Source: Candidatus Manganitrophus morganii (lineage in GTDB: Bacteria > Nitrospirota > Nitrospiria > SBBL01 > Manganitrophaceae). From it: a DNA stretch of 64,000 bases. The stretch spans positions 806,001 through 870,000 of the forward strand of contig JAJHOH010000001.1 of assembly GCA_021651055.1 (NCBI GenBank), read 5' to 3'. Under the pieces are notes generated by a model, which worked only from the letters and a program-made list of their open reading frames with translations, was not told the DNA's origin and did not search any database. Position numbers and translations under genes: made by a program. The first letter of the stretch is position 1, and every line of letters starts with the position of its first letter. This document shows positions 45,328-53,882 of this stretch, piece by piece.

Positions 45328-46797
45328 ATGAGAAAACTCGAAACACTCCGCTTTGATAATTCCTTCGCGCGCCTTCCCGCCGCGTTCTACTCCCGCCTCT
45401 CTCCGACGCCGCTCCCCGACCCCTACCTCGTCCACTTCAATGCGGATGCGGCGGGGTTGATCGAGCTTGATCCCCAGGAAGGGGCGCGTCCGGAGTTCGT
45501 CGGCTATTTTGCGGGCAATCAGCTTCTCCCGGGGAGCGAGCCGCTCGCGATGCTCTACTCCGGCCACCAGTTCGGCGTCTATGTCCCGCAGTTGGGAGAT
45601 GGACGGGCGATCCTCCTCGGCGAAGTTCGAACCCGATCCGGGGAGCGGTGGGAGCTGCAATTGAAGGGGGCCGGCCGCACCCCCTACTCCCGCGACGGCG
45701 ACGGCCGCGCCGTTCTCCGCTCCACCATTCGCGAATATCTCTGCAGTGAGGCGATGCATGGGCTTGGCATTCCGACCACGCGCGCCCTCTCCATTGTCGG
45801 GAGCGATCAGAAGATCTTCCGGGAGACGGTGGAGACCGCCGCGGTTTTGCTGCGCCTCGCCCCCTCCCATGTCCGTTTCGGCTCGTTCCAGATTTTTTAT
45901 TACCGCCGCCAGCACGAGCATCTCCAGACCCTCGCCGATGATGTCATTGCCCATCACTTCCCCGAATTGGCGGAAAAAAAGGAGAAGCACGCTCTCTTTC
46001 TGACGGAGGTGGTCTTTCGGACGGCGCGGTTGATGGCCGAGTGGCAGGCGGTCGGATTCGCCCACGGGGTGATGAACACCGACAACATGTCGATCCTGGG
46101 TCTCACATTCGATTACGGTCCCTTTGGATTCGTGGAGGCGTATGAGCCGGGTTTTGTCTGCAATCATTCCGATCACATCGGCCGGTATGCATTTAACCGC
46201 CAGCCGCAGATCGGCCTTTGGAACTTAAGCGCCCTGGCGCAGGCCCTCTCGCCGCTGATCTCGAAAGAAGCGCTGACAGAGGCACTCGACCAATACGAGC
46301 CGGTCTTTAATGCGCACTATATTACATTGATGGCCCGGAAATTGGGACTAAAAGCGTTTCAGAACGGAGACGCTCCCCTCTTGATCGACCTTCTCGGGCT
46401 CCTTCAGAACAACCATATCGACTATACGAACTTCTTCCGAGCGCTCGGAAACTTCAAGCAAGCCCCGGGTGAGAAGAACGCCGATCTTCGGGATCGGTTC
46501 ATCGATGCGGCGGCCTTCGATGCCTGGGCCGAACGTTACCGGGCCCGATTGCTTGCCGATGGCGCGCGGGATGAAGAGCGAAAAAACGCGATGGATCGGA
46601 TCAACCCCCAATATATCCTTCGCAACTATTTGGCCGAGACCGCCATCCGGAAGGCGACACGGGAACGGGACTACACCGAAATTGGGCGGCTGCTGACACT
46701 CCTCAAGCGCCCCTTCGATGAGCAGCCGGATCAAAATCATTACGCCGCCCCGCCGCCGGATTGGGCAAAGGGAATAGAAGTCAGCTGCTCATCATAA
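45328..46797 (+). CDS. selO: Protein adenylyltransferase SelO (YdiU family)
   Basis: The 489-residue pseudokinase-fold enzyme starts LETLRFDNSFARLPAAFYSRLSPTPL. Key motifs are YSGHQFGVYVPQLGDGRAILLGE, LKGAGRTPYSRDGDGRAVLRSTIREYLCSEAM, FAHGVMNTDNMSILG and DYGPFGFVEAY. SelO transfers AMP to proteins, affecting redox balance. The C-terminus is SCSS, with Cys at the position where vertebrate SelO carries selenocysteine. Its neighbour, a HesB-like gene, is 16 bases downstream. Confidence 0.97.
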   Translation: MRKLETLRFDNSFARLPAAFYSRLSPTPLPDPYLVHFNADAAGLIELDPQEGARPEFVGYFAGNQLLPGSEPLAMLYSGHQFGVYVPQLGDGRAILLGEVRTRSGERWELQLKGAGRTPYSRDGDGRAVLRSTIREYLCSEAMHGLGIPTTRALSIVGSDQKIFRETVETAAVLLRLAPSHVRFGSFQIFYYRRQHEHLQTLADDVIAHHFPELAEKKEKHALFLTEVVFRTARLMAEWQAVGFAHGVMNTDNMSILGLTFDYGPFGFVEAYEPGFVCNHSDHIGRYAFNRQPQIGLWNLSALAQALSPLISKEALTEALDQYEPVFNAHYITLMARKLGLKAFQNGDAPLLIDLLGLLQNNHIDYTNFFRALGNFKQAPGEKNADLRDRFIDAAAFDAWAERYRARLLADGARDEERKNAMDRINPQYILRNYLAETAIRKATRERDYTEIGRLLTLLKRPFDEQPDQNHYAAPPPDWAKGIEVSCSS

Positions 46798-46813
46798 TCG
46801 GACTCAGAAATCG

Positions 46814-47122
46814 ATGATTCAAATCACCCCCGAAGCACGGAAAAAATTGAACGCGCTCATCGTCGAGCATCCGTCCGATGCCGTCATTCGCCTGACGGTA
46901 AACAACCGTGACGACGGCCGGCTCCTTTTTAGAATCGTCCTCGTCTCAACCCCCGAAGCAGAAGATGAGGTCCAAGATTACGACGGCCTGACCGTTGCGA
47001 TTGAAGCCAAAAGCGCCCGCCGGATGGACGGGGTGACGCTCGATTATCAGGAACCGGGCGGATTCAAATTTCATCATCCGGAATCGAAGGAGCCCGGTAT
47101 CCGTCTGATCCCGCTCAACTGA
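46814..47122 (+). CDS. HesB/IscA-fold protein lacking the cluster cysteines
   Basis: The 102-residue protein has the IscA/HesB pattern MIQITPEARKKLNALI and a C-terminal GVTLDYQEPGGFKFHHP that aligns with the conserved segment of A-type carriers. It has no cysteine at all, so it cannot hold an iron-sulfur cluster by the usual ligands. It may have been turned to another use, as is known for Cys-less HesB-like proteins. The gene follows selO by 16 bases. Confidence 0.8.
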   Translation: MIQITPEARKKLNALIVEHPSDAVIRLTVNNRDDGRLLFRIVLVSTPEAEDEVQDYDGLTVAIEAKSARRMDGVTLDYQEPGGFKFHHPESKEPGIRLIPLN

Positions 47123-47196
47123 CTTCCCATTTTTTTCTTCCAGTTTTTCGAATCTTCGTTTAAGATAATAACAATGCTTTCGGAGTGGTTTATCAG

Positions 47197-48066
47197 GTGA
47201 AAATCCCAGCTTATTTTGAATCGGGCCGTCCGATTTTCTCATTCGAGTTCTTTCCGCCGAAAACGGAAGAAGGGGTGGAACATCTTTTCCGGACCATCGG
47301 CGAATTGAAGGCGCTCGCGCCGGCGTTTGTCTCCGTCACCTATGGCGCAGGGGGAAGCAACCGCCAGCGAACGGTCGAGGTGGTCAAGCGGATCAAGGGA
47401 GAACACGGCGTCGAGGCGATGGCGCATCTCACCTGCGTCGGATCGGACCGGGACGAGATTGATCGGGTTCTAAGCCAGCTGAAAGAGGCAGGCATTGAGA
47501 ATGTGCTGGCCCTTCGGGGCGATCCGCCGAAAGGGGAGGCAACCTTTAACCGCCCCGCCGATGGGTTCTCCTACGCGCACGAATTGGTGGCTTACATCCG
47601 AAAGCGCAATGATTTCGCCGTGGGGGGGGCCTGTTACCCGGAAGGGCACGTCGAGTGCCGCGATCTCGAAAAGGATTTGGCGAACCTGAAGAAGAAAATC
47701 GAGACCGGGTTGGATTTCGTCATCACGCAGCTCTTCTTCGACAACCGATGTTATTTTGATTTTGTAAAACGGGCCCGGGCGATCGGAATCCGCGTCCCCA
47801 TCCTCCCCGGCATCATGCCGATCACCAACGTCGGCCAGGTGAAGCGCTTCACGGAAATGTGCGGCGCGTCGATCCCCGCCTCCTTCTTATGCGAACTGGA
47901 AGCCGTTCAGGAAGATCCGGCGGCCGTGATGGCGCACGGCATCCGCCACGCGGTGACGCAATGCCGAGAGCTTCTGAGCAAAGGGGCCCCCGGAATTCAT
48001 TTCTATACCCTGAACAAATCCCCCGCCACGCGGGCCATCCTCGAGTTGCTCTCGGATCTTCGTTAA
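47197..48066 (+). CDS. metF: Methylenetetrahydrofolate reductase
   Basis: The 289-residue protein begins near VKIPAYFESGRPIFSFEFFPPKTEEG (GTG at 47197 with CGGAGTGG upstream; an earlier GTG at 47185 overlaps the ribosome site). Motifs include SVTYGAGGSNRQRTVE, AHLTCVGSDRDEI, ENVLALRGDPPKG and ITQLFFDNRCYFDFV. It is the FAD-type MetF, reducing 5,10-methylene-THF to 5-methyl-THF for methionine, or working in C1 pathways. It stands alone, convergent with the methyltransferase gene. Confidence 0.97.
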   Translation: MKIPAYFESGRPIFSFEFFPPKTEEGVEHLFRTIGELKALAPAFVSVTYGAGGSNRQRTVEVVKRIKGEHGVEAMAHLTCVGSDRDEIDRVLSQLKEAGIENVLALRGDPPKGEATFNRPADGFSYAHELVAYIRKRNDFAVGGACYPEGHVECRDLEKDLANLKKKIETGLDFVITQLFFDNRCYFDFVKRARAIGIRVPILPGIMPITNVGQVKRFTEMCGASIPASFLCELEAVQEDPAAVMAHGIRHAVTQCRELLSKGAPGIHFYTLNKSPATRAILELLSDLR

Positions 48067-48080
48067 GCCACCGGCACACG

Positions 48081-48695
48081 TTACATCCTCTCAGCCGTCC
48101 CCCGATAGAAATAACCGGCGATTTTCGGCGCCCCCGCCAGATAAAACCGATCGAGCCGGACGACCTTAAAGTATTTTCCAATGAGGAGCTGAATCTCTCG
48201 ATTCAAATGGCAGCCGTCCGCGAACGTCTTGCTCAAGGGGGTGAATCGATGCTGCCATTTCTGAATTTTTGATTCATCACTAAGGCCATGTTCAAGGAAG
48301 AAGAAGCGCCCGCCCGGCTTCAAAACCCGATGAACCTCGTGAAGCGCCTGATCGATATTTGTGATGCTGCAGAGGGTCCAGGTGCTGACGGCGGCATCGA
48401 ATGAGCCGTCCGGAAACGGAAGCCGTTCGGCATCGAGCAGCCGGCTCTCCACCGGAATCGGCGAAGCGGCGATCCGCTTCTTTGCCGGAGCGCTCATGCC
48501 GGGATTGGGATCGACCGTCGTGAGCTTCTTTACCCCCGGCGGATAATGCGGGAGATTCAGCCCCGTGCCGAATCCGATCTCCAGAACCTCCCCGCGCAGA
48601 TCGGCGAGAAGGGTATGCCTCAATTCGGATAGATCGTCCCGGCGCATCGCGAAATCAAGGAGCCTTGGGAAAATGACGCGCGAATAAAAACCGAT
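48081..48695 (-). CDS. Class I SAM-dependent methyltransferase, probable AUC start
   Basis: The first ATG is at 48647 (MRRDDLSELR), but 16 conserved-looking codons (IGFYSRVIFPRLLDFA) precede it in frame. They start at an ATC at 48695 with a perfect GGAGGT five bases upstream, so AUC initiation is proposed. The product is about 204 residues with motif I VLEIGFGTGLNLPHYP and VLKPGGRFFFLEHGL. Homologues are annotated as UbiE/phospholipid-type methyltransferases; the substrate is unknown. It is divergent from the carboxylesterase gene. Confidence 0.85.
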   Translation of the reverse strand: MGFYSRVIFPRLLDFAMRRDDLSELRHTLLADLRGEVLEIGFGTGLNLPHYPPGVKKLTTVDPNPGMSAPAKKRIAASPIPVESRLLDAERLPFPDGSFDAAVSTWTLCSITNIDQALHEVHRVLKPGGRFFFLEHGLSDESKIQKWQHRFTPLSKTFADGCHLNREIQLLIGKYFKVVRLDRFYLAGAPKIAGYFYRGTAERM

Positions 48696-48844
48696 GTTCC
48701 ACCTCCGGGGAAATTCTCAATTGAAATGAAAGGCCCGTCCTGATATCGTCTTTGAGGAGAACTCGACGCGGCGGACGATGGAGCGCTTCGTTCGAGTATA
48801 GTCCGGGATTAAGATCGATTCAAGCACGAGAGGAAAAGGACACC

Positions 48845-49486
48845 ATGCCGAACCGCCTTGAACGGCACGAGAAAACCCCCTCAGGGAGGTTTGAAGGATG
48901 CGTGATCACATTGCACGGCCGCGGCACCACCGGGGAAGATCTGATGCCGTTGGCCGATGAGATCGCGCTTCCCGGAATTCACTGGATTTTCCCCGACGCT
49001 CCATTCCCCTTTCCCGACGACTTCGGCGGACGGATGTGGTACACCTCCCCGCCGCAGGGTCAATCGGGAATTTTGGAAAGCCGCCGTTTGCTCTTCGATC
49101 TGCTCGACCAACTGATCACCCGGGAGGGAATCCCCTCCGACCGGATCGCGTTGATCGGTTTTTCACAGGGGGCGGTGATGAGTCTCGACGTCGGCCTTCG
49201 TTATCCCCAACCGCTTGCGGCGATCATTGCGCTCAGCGGTTATCTTGCCTCTCCAGAAATGCTCGCCGCCGAGAAATCATCCGAATCTGTAAAGACACCG
49301 ATCCTCCTCGTGCATGGGACGATGGATGAGGTGGTTCCGGTGAACGGATCCCGAAAAGCACACACGGTCCTCGTAAGGGAAGGATATCAGCCTCGATTGG
49401 AGGAGTATCCGATGGGACACCAAGTCATTCCGGAGGAGATCCAACTGATCGGGGATTTTTTAAAAACTCAATTGAGGATCTCGTGA
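48845..49486 (+). CDS. Alpha/beta hydrolase (phospholipase/carboxylesterase family)
   Basis: The 213-residue protein (ATG at 48845, GAGGAAAAGGACACC upstream) has VITLHGRGTTGEDLMPLA as oxyanion loop, nucleophile Ser in LIGFSQGAVMSLDVGL, Asp in LVHGTMDEVVPV and His in YPMGHQV. This is the acyl-thioesterase/carboxylesterase (YpfH/EstB) group. It is translationally coupled to the next gene (GTGA overlap). Confidence 0.9.
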   Translation: MPNRLERHEKTPSGRFEGCVITLHGRGTTGEDLMPLADEIALPGIHWIFPDAPFPFPDDFGGRMWYTSPPQGQSGILESRRLLFDLLDQLITREGIPSDRIALIGFSQGAVMSLDVGLRYPQPLAAIIALSGYLASPEMLAAEKSSESVKTPILLVHGTMDEVVPVNGSRKAHTVLVREGYQPRLEEYPMGHQVIPEEIQLIGDFLKTQLRIS

Positions 49487-49851
49487 CAAAGAAATCGTTT
49501 GAAGGGCTTGTCCGAAAAGCAATCGACCGGATTCCGTCCGAGTTTCAGGCGGCGATGAAAAACATCGCCATTCTCATCGAGGATCGGCCCGGTCCGGAGG
49601 CCGAGGACCTGATCGACGATGATCCGGAGGGAGCCCTCTACGGTTTTTATCAGGGAATCCCGCTTCCGGAGCGGACCGTCGATGACTCCGGAATGCTCCC
49701 GGACGTAATCTACCTTTACCGCAAACCGCTTGAGGAAGATTTTCCCGACCCGGAAGAGCTCATCCGGGAGATTGAAATCACGCTGGTCCACGAGATCGCC
49801 CACTATTTCGGGTTCGATGAAGAGATCCTCGCGCGTTACGGATATGATTGA
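49483..49851 (+). CDS. Small zinc metallopeptidase-like protein (HEIAH)
   Basis: The 122-residue protein starts with a GTG overlapping the hydrolase stop. It has the zincin motif VHEIAHYFGFDEE (HExxH) near the C-terminus and an N-terminal region FEGLVRKAIDRIPSEFQAAMKNIAILIEDRP. It belongs to the minimal metallopeptidase family often listed as DUF1025; proteolysis is not proven for most members. The third ligand may be Asp or Glu of FDEE. Confidence 0.85.
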   Translation: MTKKSFEGLVRKAIDRIPSEFQAAMKNIAILIEDRPGPEAEDLIDDDPEGALYGFYQGIPLPERTVDDSGMLPDVIYLYRKPLEEDFPDPEELIREIEITLVHEIAHYFGFDEEILARYGYD

Positions 49852-49904
49852 AAGGTGGGGAGATGCATGCGTCTCCCTGCGTCGCGACGCGACCGAATTT
49901 CCTA

Positions 49905-49933
49905 TTGACGCAATCGGCTCGTTATGATATATA
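49905..49933 (+). promoter_or_regulatory. Sigma70 promoter of the cspA leader
   Basis: TTGACG, a 17-base spacer, then TATATA, with a predicted start near 49940. Confidence 0.7.
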
Positions 49934-49973
49934 AGAGGCAGTCCATTGTAAAAGTTGAACAGAATCCATCGGA

Positions 49974-50010
49974 AGCTGCAGCCTTTTACAACACGCTGCG
50001 GCTTTTTTAT
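49974..50010 (+). terminator. Intrinsic terminator in the cspA leader
   Basis: Stem AGCTGCAG / CTGCGGCT (one G-U pair) followed by six T then AT. It lies 40 bases after the predicted start and 86 bases before the cspA ATG, so most transcripts would be about 70 nt. Confidence 0.75.
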
Positions 50011-50095
50011 TTAGAGGCTTACTGACACTGAAGGAGCAATGGGCGTTCCGTCAGCGAATGGCTGGCATAATAACACCAGTTGGAGAAACACCGAA

Positions 50096-50302
50096 ATGAT
50101 CAAAGGAACCGTGAAGTGGTTTAACGGCAGCAAGGGCTATGGGTTTATCACACGTGAAGATGGACAAGGCGATGTCTTCGTCCACTTTACCGCGATTGTG
50201 GGCGACGGCTACCGCTCCCTCGAAGAGGGAAACGCGGTGGAATTCGAAGTGACCCAAGGCCAAAAAGGGCCGCAAGCCACCAACGTCAAACTCGTTTCCT
50301 AA
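50096..50302 (+). CDS. cspA: Cold-shock protein (CspA family)
   Basis: The 68-residue single cold-shock domain starts at ATG 50096 ([22 protein letters not shown]), with RNP1 KGYGFI and RNP2 VFVHF intact. It acts as an RNA chaperone. A long 5' leader (about 155 nt) with a terminator hairpin precedes it. It is followed by fusA after a hairpin at 50328-50357. Confidence 0.97.
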   Translation: MIKGTVKWFNGSKGYGFITREDGQGDVFVHFTAIVGDGYRSLEEGNAVEFEVTQGQKGPQATNVKLVS

Positions 50303-50327
50303 GACAGAAACCTTTTTGACCCAAGGG

Positions 50328-50360
50328 CACCCCGCCGGATTCTGTTCCGGCGGGGTGTTT
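50328..50360 (+). terminator. Hairpin between cspA and fusA (weak terminator)
   Basis: An 11-bp GC-rich stem CACCCCGCCGG / CCGGCGGGGTG is followed by only TTT. It probably stops part of the cspA transcripts and lets some continue into fusA. Confidence 0.6.
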
Positions 50361-50376
50361 CATGTGAGGAGCAATC

Positions 50377-52473
50377 ATGGCAAGCATCAGTCAAGTTCGA
50401 AATATCGGCATTTCAGCGCATATTGATTCCGGTAAGACGACTCTGACAGAACGGATACTTTATTACACCGGGAAGATCCATCGAATTGAAGAGGTCCGGG
50501 GAAAATCGGGCGTCGGCGCGAAGATGGACTCCATGGAACTCGAGCGGGAGAAGGGGATCACCATCCAGTCGGCCGCCACCTATTGCACCTGGAAGGACAA
50601 TGTCATCAACATCATCGATACGCCGGGCCACGTCGATTTCACGATCGAGGTGGAACGGGCGCTTCGGGTGTTGGACGCGGCGATCCTGGTTCTCTGCGGC
50701 GTCTCCGGCGTGCAGAGCCAGTCGATTACCGTCGACCGGCAAATGCGCCGGTACAAGATTCCGCGGATCGCCTTCATCAACAAGCTGGATCGATCTGGAG
50801 CGGATCCGTTCCGCGTGATCAAGCAGCTGCGGGAGAAGCTGGGCCATAACGCCCATGCCATCTCAATGCCGATCGGCGCCGAACAGGATTATCAAGGAAC
50901 GATCGATCTGACCAATATGAAAGCCTATTACTTCGACGGCGACAACGGCGAGAATATTCGGGAAGAAGCGATCCCGGAGGCGCTCAAAGAGCGGGCCGAA
51001 AGCCTGCGCCATGACCTGATCGAAGCGATGGCTGATTTTGACGATGCCATTGCCGAGAAATTCTTGGAAGAAAAGCCGGTCTCGACCGAAGAGCTCCGAA
51101 AGGCAATCCGGAAATCGACGATCGCCCTTCAATTCATCCCGGTCATGATGGGATCCGCCTTCAAAAATAAAGGGGTTCAGCTGCTCCTCGATGGGATCGG
51201 CTACTATCTCCCCGATCCGACCGAGGTCACCAATGTGGCTCATGATCAGGACAATAATGAGGCGAAGGTCATTCTCGAGAGCCGTTCGGACAAACCGCTG
51301 GTGATGTTGGCCTTTAAGCTCGAAGATGGGCGGTACGGACAGTTGACGTATACCCGCCTCTACCAGGGCAAGCTCAGCAAGGGAGATGTCATTCACAACT
51401 CGACGAATGGGAAGAAGATCCGCGTCTCCCGTTTGGTCCGGATGCATGCCGATGAGATGAACGATATCGACAGCGCCGAGGCGGGTGATATCGCTGCCAT
51501 GTTCGGCGTCGATTGCGCCTCCGGCGACACTTTCACCGATGGAACCGTCCGATACACGATGACCTCGATGCACGTTCCCGATGCGGTCATCTCCCTGGCC
51601 GTGTGGCCGAAGGACAAGGCCGGCGCCGGAAATTTCTCCAAAGCGCTCAACCGCTTTACGCGTGAAGATCCGACCTTCCGGGTGCACCGGGACGAGGAGA
51701 GCGCCCAGACGATCATTTCCGGAATGGGCGAGTTGCACCTCGACATTTATATGGAGCGGATCAAGCGGGAGTACGGCTGCGAGGTCCAAAACGGTCAACC
51801 GCAGGTCGCCTATCGGGAGACGGTCTCACAACGGGCCGACTTCGTCTACACCCACAAGAAACAGACCGGCGGCTCCGGCCAGTTCGCCAAGATCGGCGGC
51901 TACATTGAACCGCTTCCAGCCGACGCGGTCGAAACGTTCGAGTTCGTCGATGATATCAAGGGGGGTTCCATTCCCCGTGAATTCATCCCGGCTTGCGAAA
52001 AGGGTTTCCGCGAGCAGGTCAAGACCGGCACATTGATCGGATTCCCGGTGGTCGGGGTCCGGGTCGTCATCAATGACGGCGCCTCCCACCCGGTCGACTC
52101 CTCCGAAATGGCCTTTAAGATCTGCGCCATGGCGGCGTTCCGCGAGGCGTATCCCCAGGGAAGACCGGTCATCCTGGAGCCGATCATGAAGCTCGGATGT
52201 GAAGCGCCGACCGAATTTCAGGGGGGCGTCATGGGTCTGATCAATCAGCGGCGCGGGATTATCACCGGAACGCAGAGCAACGACAGCTTCGTCCAGATCG
52301 AGGCCGAGGTTCCCCTCTCCGCGATGTTCGGCTTCTCGACCGATCTGCGCAGCGGCACCCAGGGAAAAGGAGAATTCACCATGGAATTCCTCAAATACGC
52401 CCCGGTGCCGAGACAGATCTCCGATGAGCTGATCAAAGCCTACCAAGCGAAACGGGCCGAAGAGCGAAAATAA
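50377..52473 (+). CDS. fusA: Elongation factor G (EFG1, mitochondrial/spd-like subtype)
   Basis: The 698-residue translational GTPase has G1 [11 protein letters not shown]2 region [13 protein letters not shown]3 DTPGHVDF, G4 NKLD, then EF-G domains II-V. The [27 protein letters not shown] switch is closer to the mitochondrial/spirochaete-type EFG1 than to canonical bacterial EF-G. The gene is not next to rpsL, rpsG or tuf, so it is likely a second EF-G in this genome. An AGGAGC ribosome site precedes the ATG. Confidence 0.95.
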   Translation: MASISQVRNIGISAHIDSGKTTLTERILYYTGKIHRIEEVRGKSGVGAKMDSMELEREKGITIQSAATYCTWKDNVINIIDTPGHVDFTIEVERALRVLDAAILVLCGVSGVQSQSITVDRQMRRYKIPRIAFINKLDRSGADPFRVIKQLREKLGHNAHAISMPIGAEQDYQGTIDLTNMKAYYFDGDNGENIREEAIPEALKERAESLRHDLIEAMADFDDAIAEKFLEEKPVSTEELRKAIRKSTIALQFIPVMMGSAFKNKGVQLLLDGIGYYLPDPTEVTNVAHDQDNNEAKVILESRSDKPLVMLAFKLEDGRYGQLTYTRLYQGKLSKGDVIHNSTNGKKIRVSRLVRMHADEMNDIDSAEAGDIAAMFGVDCASGDTFTDGTVRYTMTSMHVPDAVISLAVWPKDKAGAGNFSKALNRFTREDPTFRVHRDEESAQTIISGMGELHLDIYMERIKREYGCEVQNGQPQVAYRETVSQRADFVYTHKKQTGGSGQFAKIGGYIEPLPADAVETFEFVDDIKGGSIPREFIPACEKGFREQVKTGTLIGFPVVGVRVVINDGASHPVDSSEMAFKICAMAAFREAYPQGRPVILEPIMKLGCEAPTEFQGGVMGLINQRRGIITGTQSNDSFVQIEAEVPLSAMFGFSTDLRSGTQGKGEFTMEFLKYAPVPRQISDELIKAYQAKRAEERK

Positions 52474-52485
52474 GAAAACAGCAAT

Positions 52486-52526
52486 AAAAAACACGCGGAG
52501 AGATTCGATCTCCGCGTGTTTTTTTT
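52486..52526. terminator. Bidirectional terminator between fusA and the convergent gene
   Basis: Stem ACACGCGGAGA / TCTCCGCGTGT with a 7-base loop, an A run to the left and a T run of eight to the right, serves both strands. Confidence 0.9.
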
Positions 52527-52550
52527 ACCCTTCTATCTTATTTACCGACC

Positions 52551-53381
52551 CTACACCCCCGCCAAAACCGGCGCTTCTTCTTTTACATTCGTCTTCTGAA
52601 CCGGCCTGCCGGGGACAATATTCCGTTCCTTCCGAAACGCCTCCAGCGATCCCCACGACCTTCTGATGTTGAACGCGAGTGATCGGGTTGCTTTCGATCG
52701 ACTCAATTCGGTAGTCGTCGGATGGACGCCCCGTTTCCGAACGAGGGTGTCGTACTGTTTGATGCTTTGTAGTTTACGACCCTCCGTCCGGACCGCCTCG
52801 AGTTCTTCGTCGGAGATTCCCAGAAGCGTGATCTGCTTTGAGAGATAATTCGCAGAGACATGGTTTGACTTCGCCACTTTGGCCATTTTGAGGAATTTGC
52901 GGTAATCCTTCAATATTTTGTCCTTTGAAAGAAGCGGGGCCTTCGGCGGCTCATATTTGAACAGCCCGATCGCCGCCCCCTTCTTTAACAACTGGCGCAC
53001 CCGCTCCCAGCTTAATCCGAGCTTCGCTCCGACCCCCCTGAGACTTTTTTCTTTCTCATAAAGAGAATAGACTTCCATCAACCTCTCGATCGTCGAATGG
53101 TTCGGCGAAAAATTTTTCCGGCGTGTTCGTTTTTCACCGAGCGCTCCCCCTTGTTCAAAGGCGGCGTGAATCTTCTTGGTGACGCTTCTCGAAACCTGAC
53201 TCCCCTCCAATATTTTTTGAACTGTCGAGGGATTCACATTCAGACTGTCCGAGACCCTCCAGAGATCAACCTTGTTGGTGACCATCCCCTTTAGCCAGGA
53301 GAACGGTTCGCCCTGGTTCTTCAGCGGCCGAGCAGTCGACTTTGATTTGATGACGGTAGAAGCCGTCGATACGGTCAGCAA
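52551..53381 (-). CDS. Putative DNA-binding protein with repeated HTH and homing-endonuclease-associated-like repeat
   Basis: The 276-residue basic protein (TTG start with AAAGGGAAAG upstream) shows several helix-turn-helix-like segments. These are LWRVSDSLNVNPSTVQKILEG (about residues 41-61), a sigma-like LRGVGAKLGLSWERVRQLLKKG (about 114-135) and a C-terminal YDTLVRKRGVHPTTTELSRSK ... WGSLEAFRKE resembling homing-endonuclease-associated repeats. There is no nuclease motif. It may be a transcription factor or a domesticated element-derived protein. The start and the overall family are uncertain. Confidence 0.65.
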   Translation of the reverse strand: MLTVSTASTVIKSKSTARPLKNQGEPFSWLKGMVTNKVDLWRVSDSLNVNPSTVQKILEGSQVSRSVTKKIHAAFEQGGALGEKRTRRKNFSPNHSTIERLMEVYSLYEKEKSLRGVGAKLGLSWERVRQLLKKGAAIGLFKYEPPKAPLLSKDKILKDYRKFLKMAKVAKSNHVSANYLSKQITLLGISDEELEAVRTEGRKLQSIKQYDTLVRKRGVHPTTTELSRSKATRSLAFNIRRSWGSLEAFRKERNIVPGRPVQKTNVKEEAPVLAGV

Positions 53382-53445
53382 TGCTTTCCCTTTCTATAAA
53401 AAAACGTTTCTTGATTGGATTCTGATTATGCCCACGTCAGGGGCC

Positions 53446-53509
53446 GGGGCTGGAGCCGATGCACTCTCATTCGGCTCCAACCCCGGTGGGGGGCCCTCCC
53501 GAAGGAGGG
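53446..53509 (-). other. Two hairpins directly after the 67-residue gene
   Basis: On the minus strand a CCCTCC-TTCG-GGAGGG hairpin follows the stop (53494-53509), then a 14-bp stem GGGGTTGGAGCCGA / TCGGCTCCAGCCCC (53446-53484) closed in RNA by one G-U pair. No T-run follows, so these are better read as RNA-stabilising or processing structures than a simple terminator. Confidence 0.6.
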
Positions 53510-53511
53510 AA

Positions 53512-53715
53512 CTAACCGACGTGTATTTTTTCTTTAAGCGTTGGGGTGACCAATTCAGCCCCCTCCATCGGGATACCCGCTTCCAATTCTTTCAAATCAG
53601 AATGCGTGATCCCTCGCCGAACCGGCGGGGCATCCATGGTTACTCCCCAAATCACATTCACAAAGGCAAAAGCAGCCAACGCAAAAAACCCAAACTCAAA
53701 AAATCCATTTTCCAT
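53512..53715 (-). CDS. Single-span membrane protein (67 aa), sigma54-controlled
   Basis: A GAAGGAGGGTGCC ribosome site lies just before the ATG at 53715. The 67-residue product has one transmembrane helix (about residues 7-25, FEFGFFALAAFAFVNVIWGV) and a polar C-terminal tail (DAPPVRRGITHSDLKELEAG, ending in KEKIHVG). It resembles no named family. A consensus -24/-12 promoter and GTTTC repeats lie in the 167 bp before it, right after the gene of a sigma54 activator. This suggests it is the direct target of that regulator. Confidence 0.75.
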   Translation of the reverse strand: MENGFFEFGFFALAAFAFVNVIWGVTMDAPPVRRGITHSDLKELEAGIPMEGAELVTPTLKEKIHVG

Positions 53716-53753
53716 GGCACCCTCCTTCAAAAAGGTTGTATGCCCTATCTCTA

Positions 53754-53771
53754 GAGCAAAGGAGATGCCAA
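53754..53771 (-). promoter_or_regulatory. Sigma54 (-24/-12) promoter of the 67-aa gene
   Basis: On the minus strand TTGGCAT-CTCC-TTTGCT: invariant GG and GC are exactly ten bases apart, as required. The predicted start is about 30 nt before the ATG at 53715. Confidence 0.8.
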
Positions 53772-53832
53772 ATGAATAAAAAATTAAAAATCACATTTTA
53801 TCAATGACTTATGTTTTCAGGAGTATCTTTCG

Positions 53833-53873
53833 AAGTGTTTCAAGTGTTTCAGGTTGACACATGAGTAGTTTCA
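53833..53873. promoter_or_regulatory. Putative activator-binding repeats (UAS)
   Basis: Two perfect tandem copies of AAGTGTTTC (53833-53841 and 53842-53850) and a further GTTTCA at 53868-53873. They lie 60-105 bp upstream of the -24 element, a normal place for enhancer sites. Confidence 0.55.
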
Positions 53874-53882
53874 GAATGAGAT

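Noticed and set aside
53446-53484. Strong stem as intrinsic terminator
   Set aside because: No T-run follows on either strand, so it is reported as an RNA structure instead.
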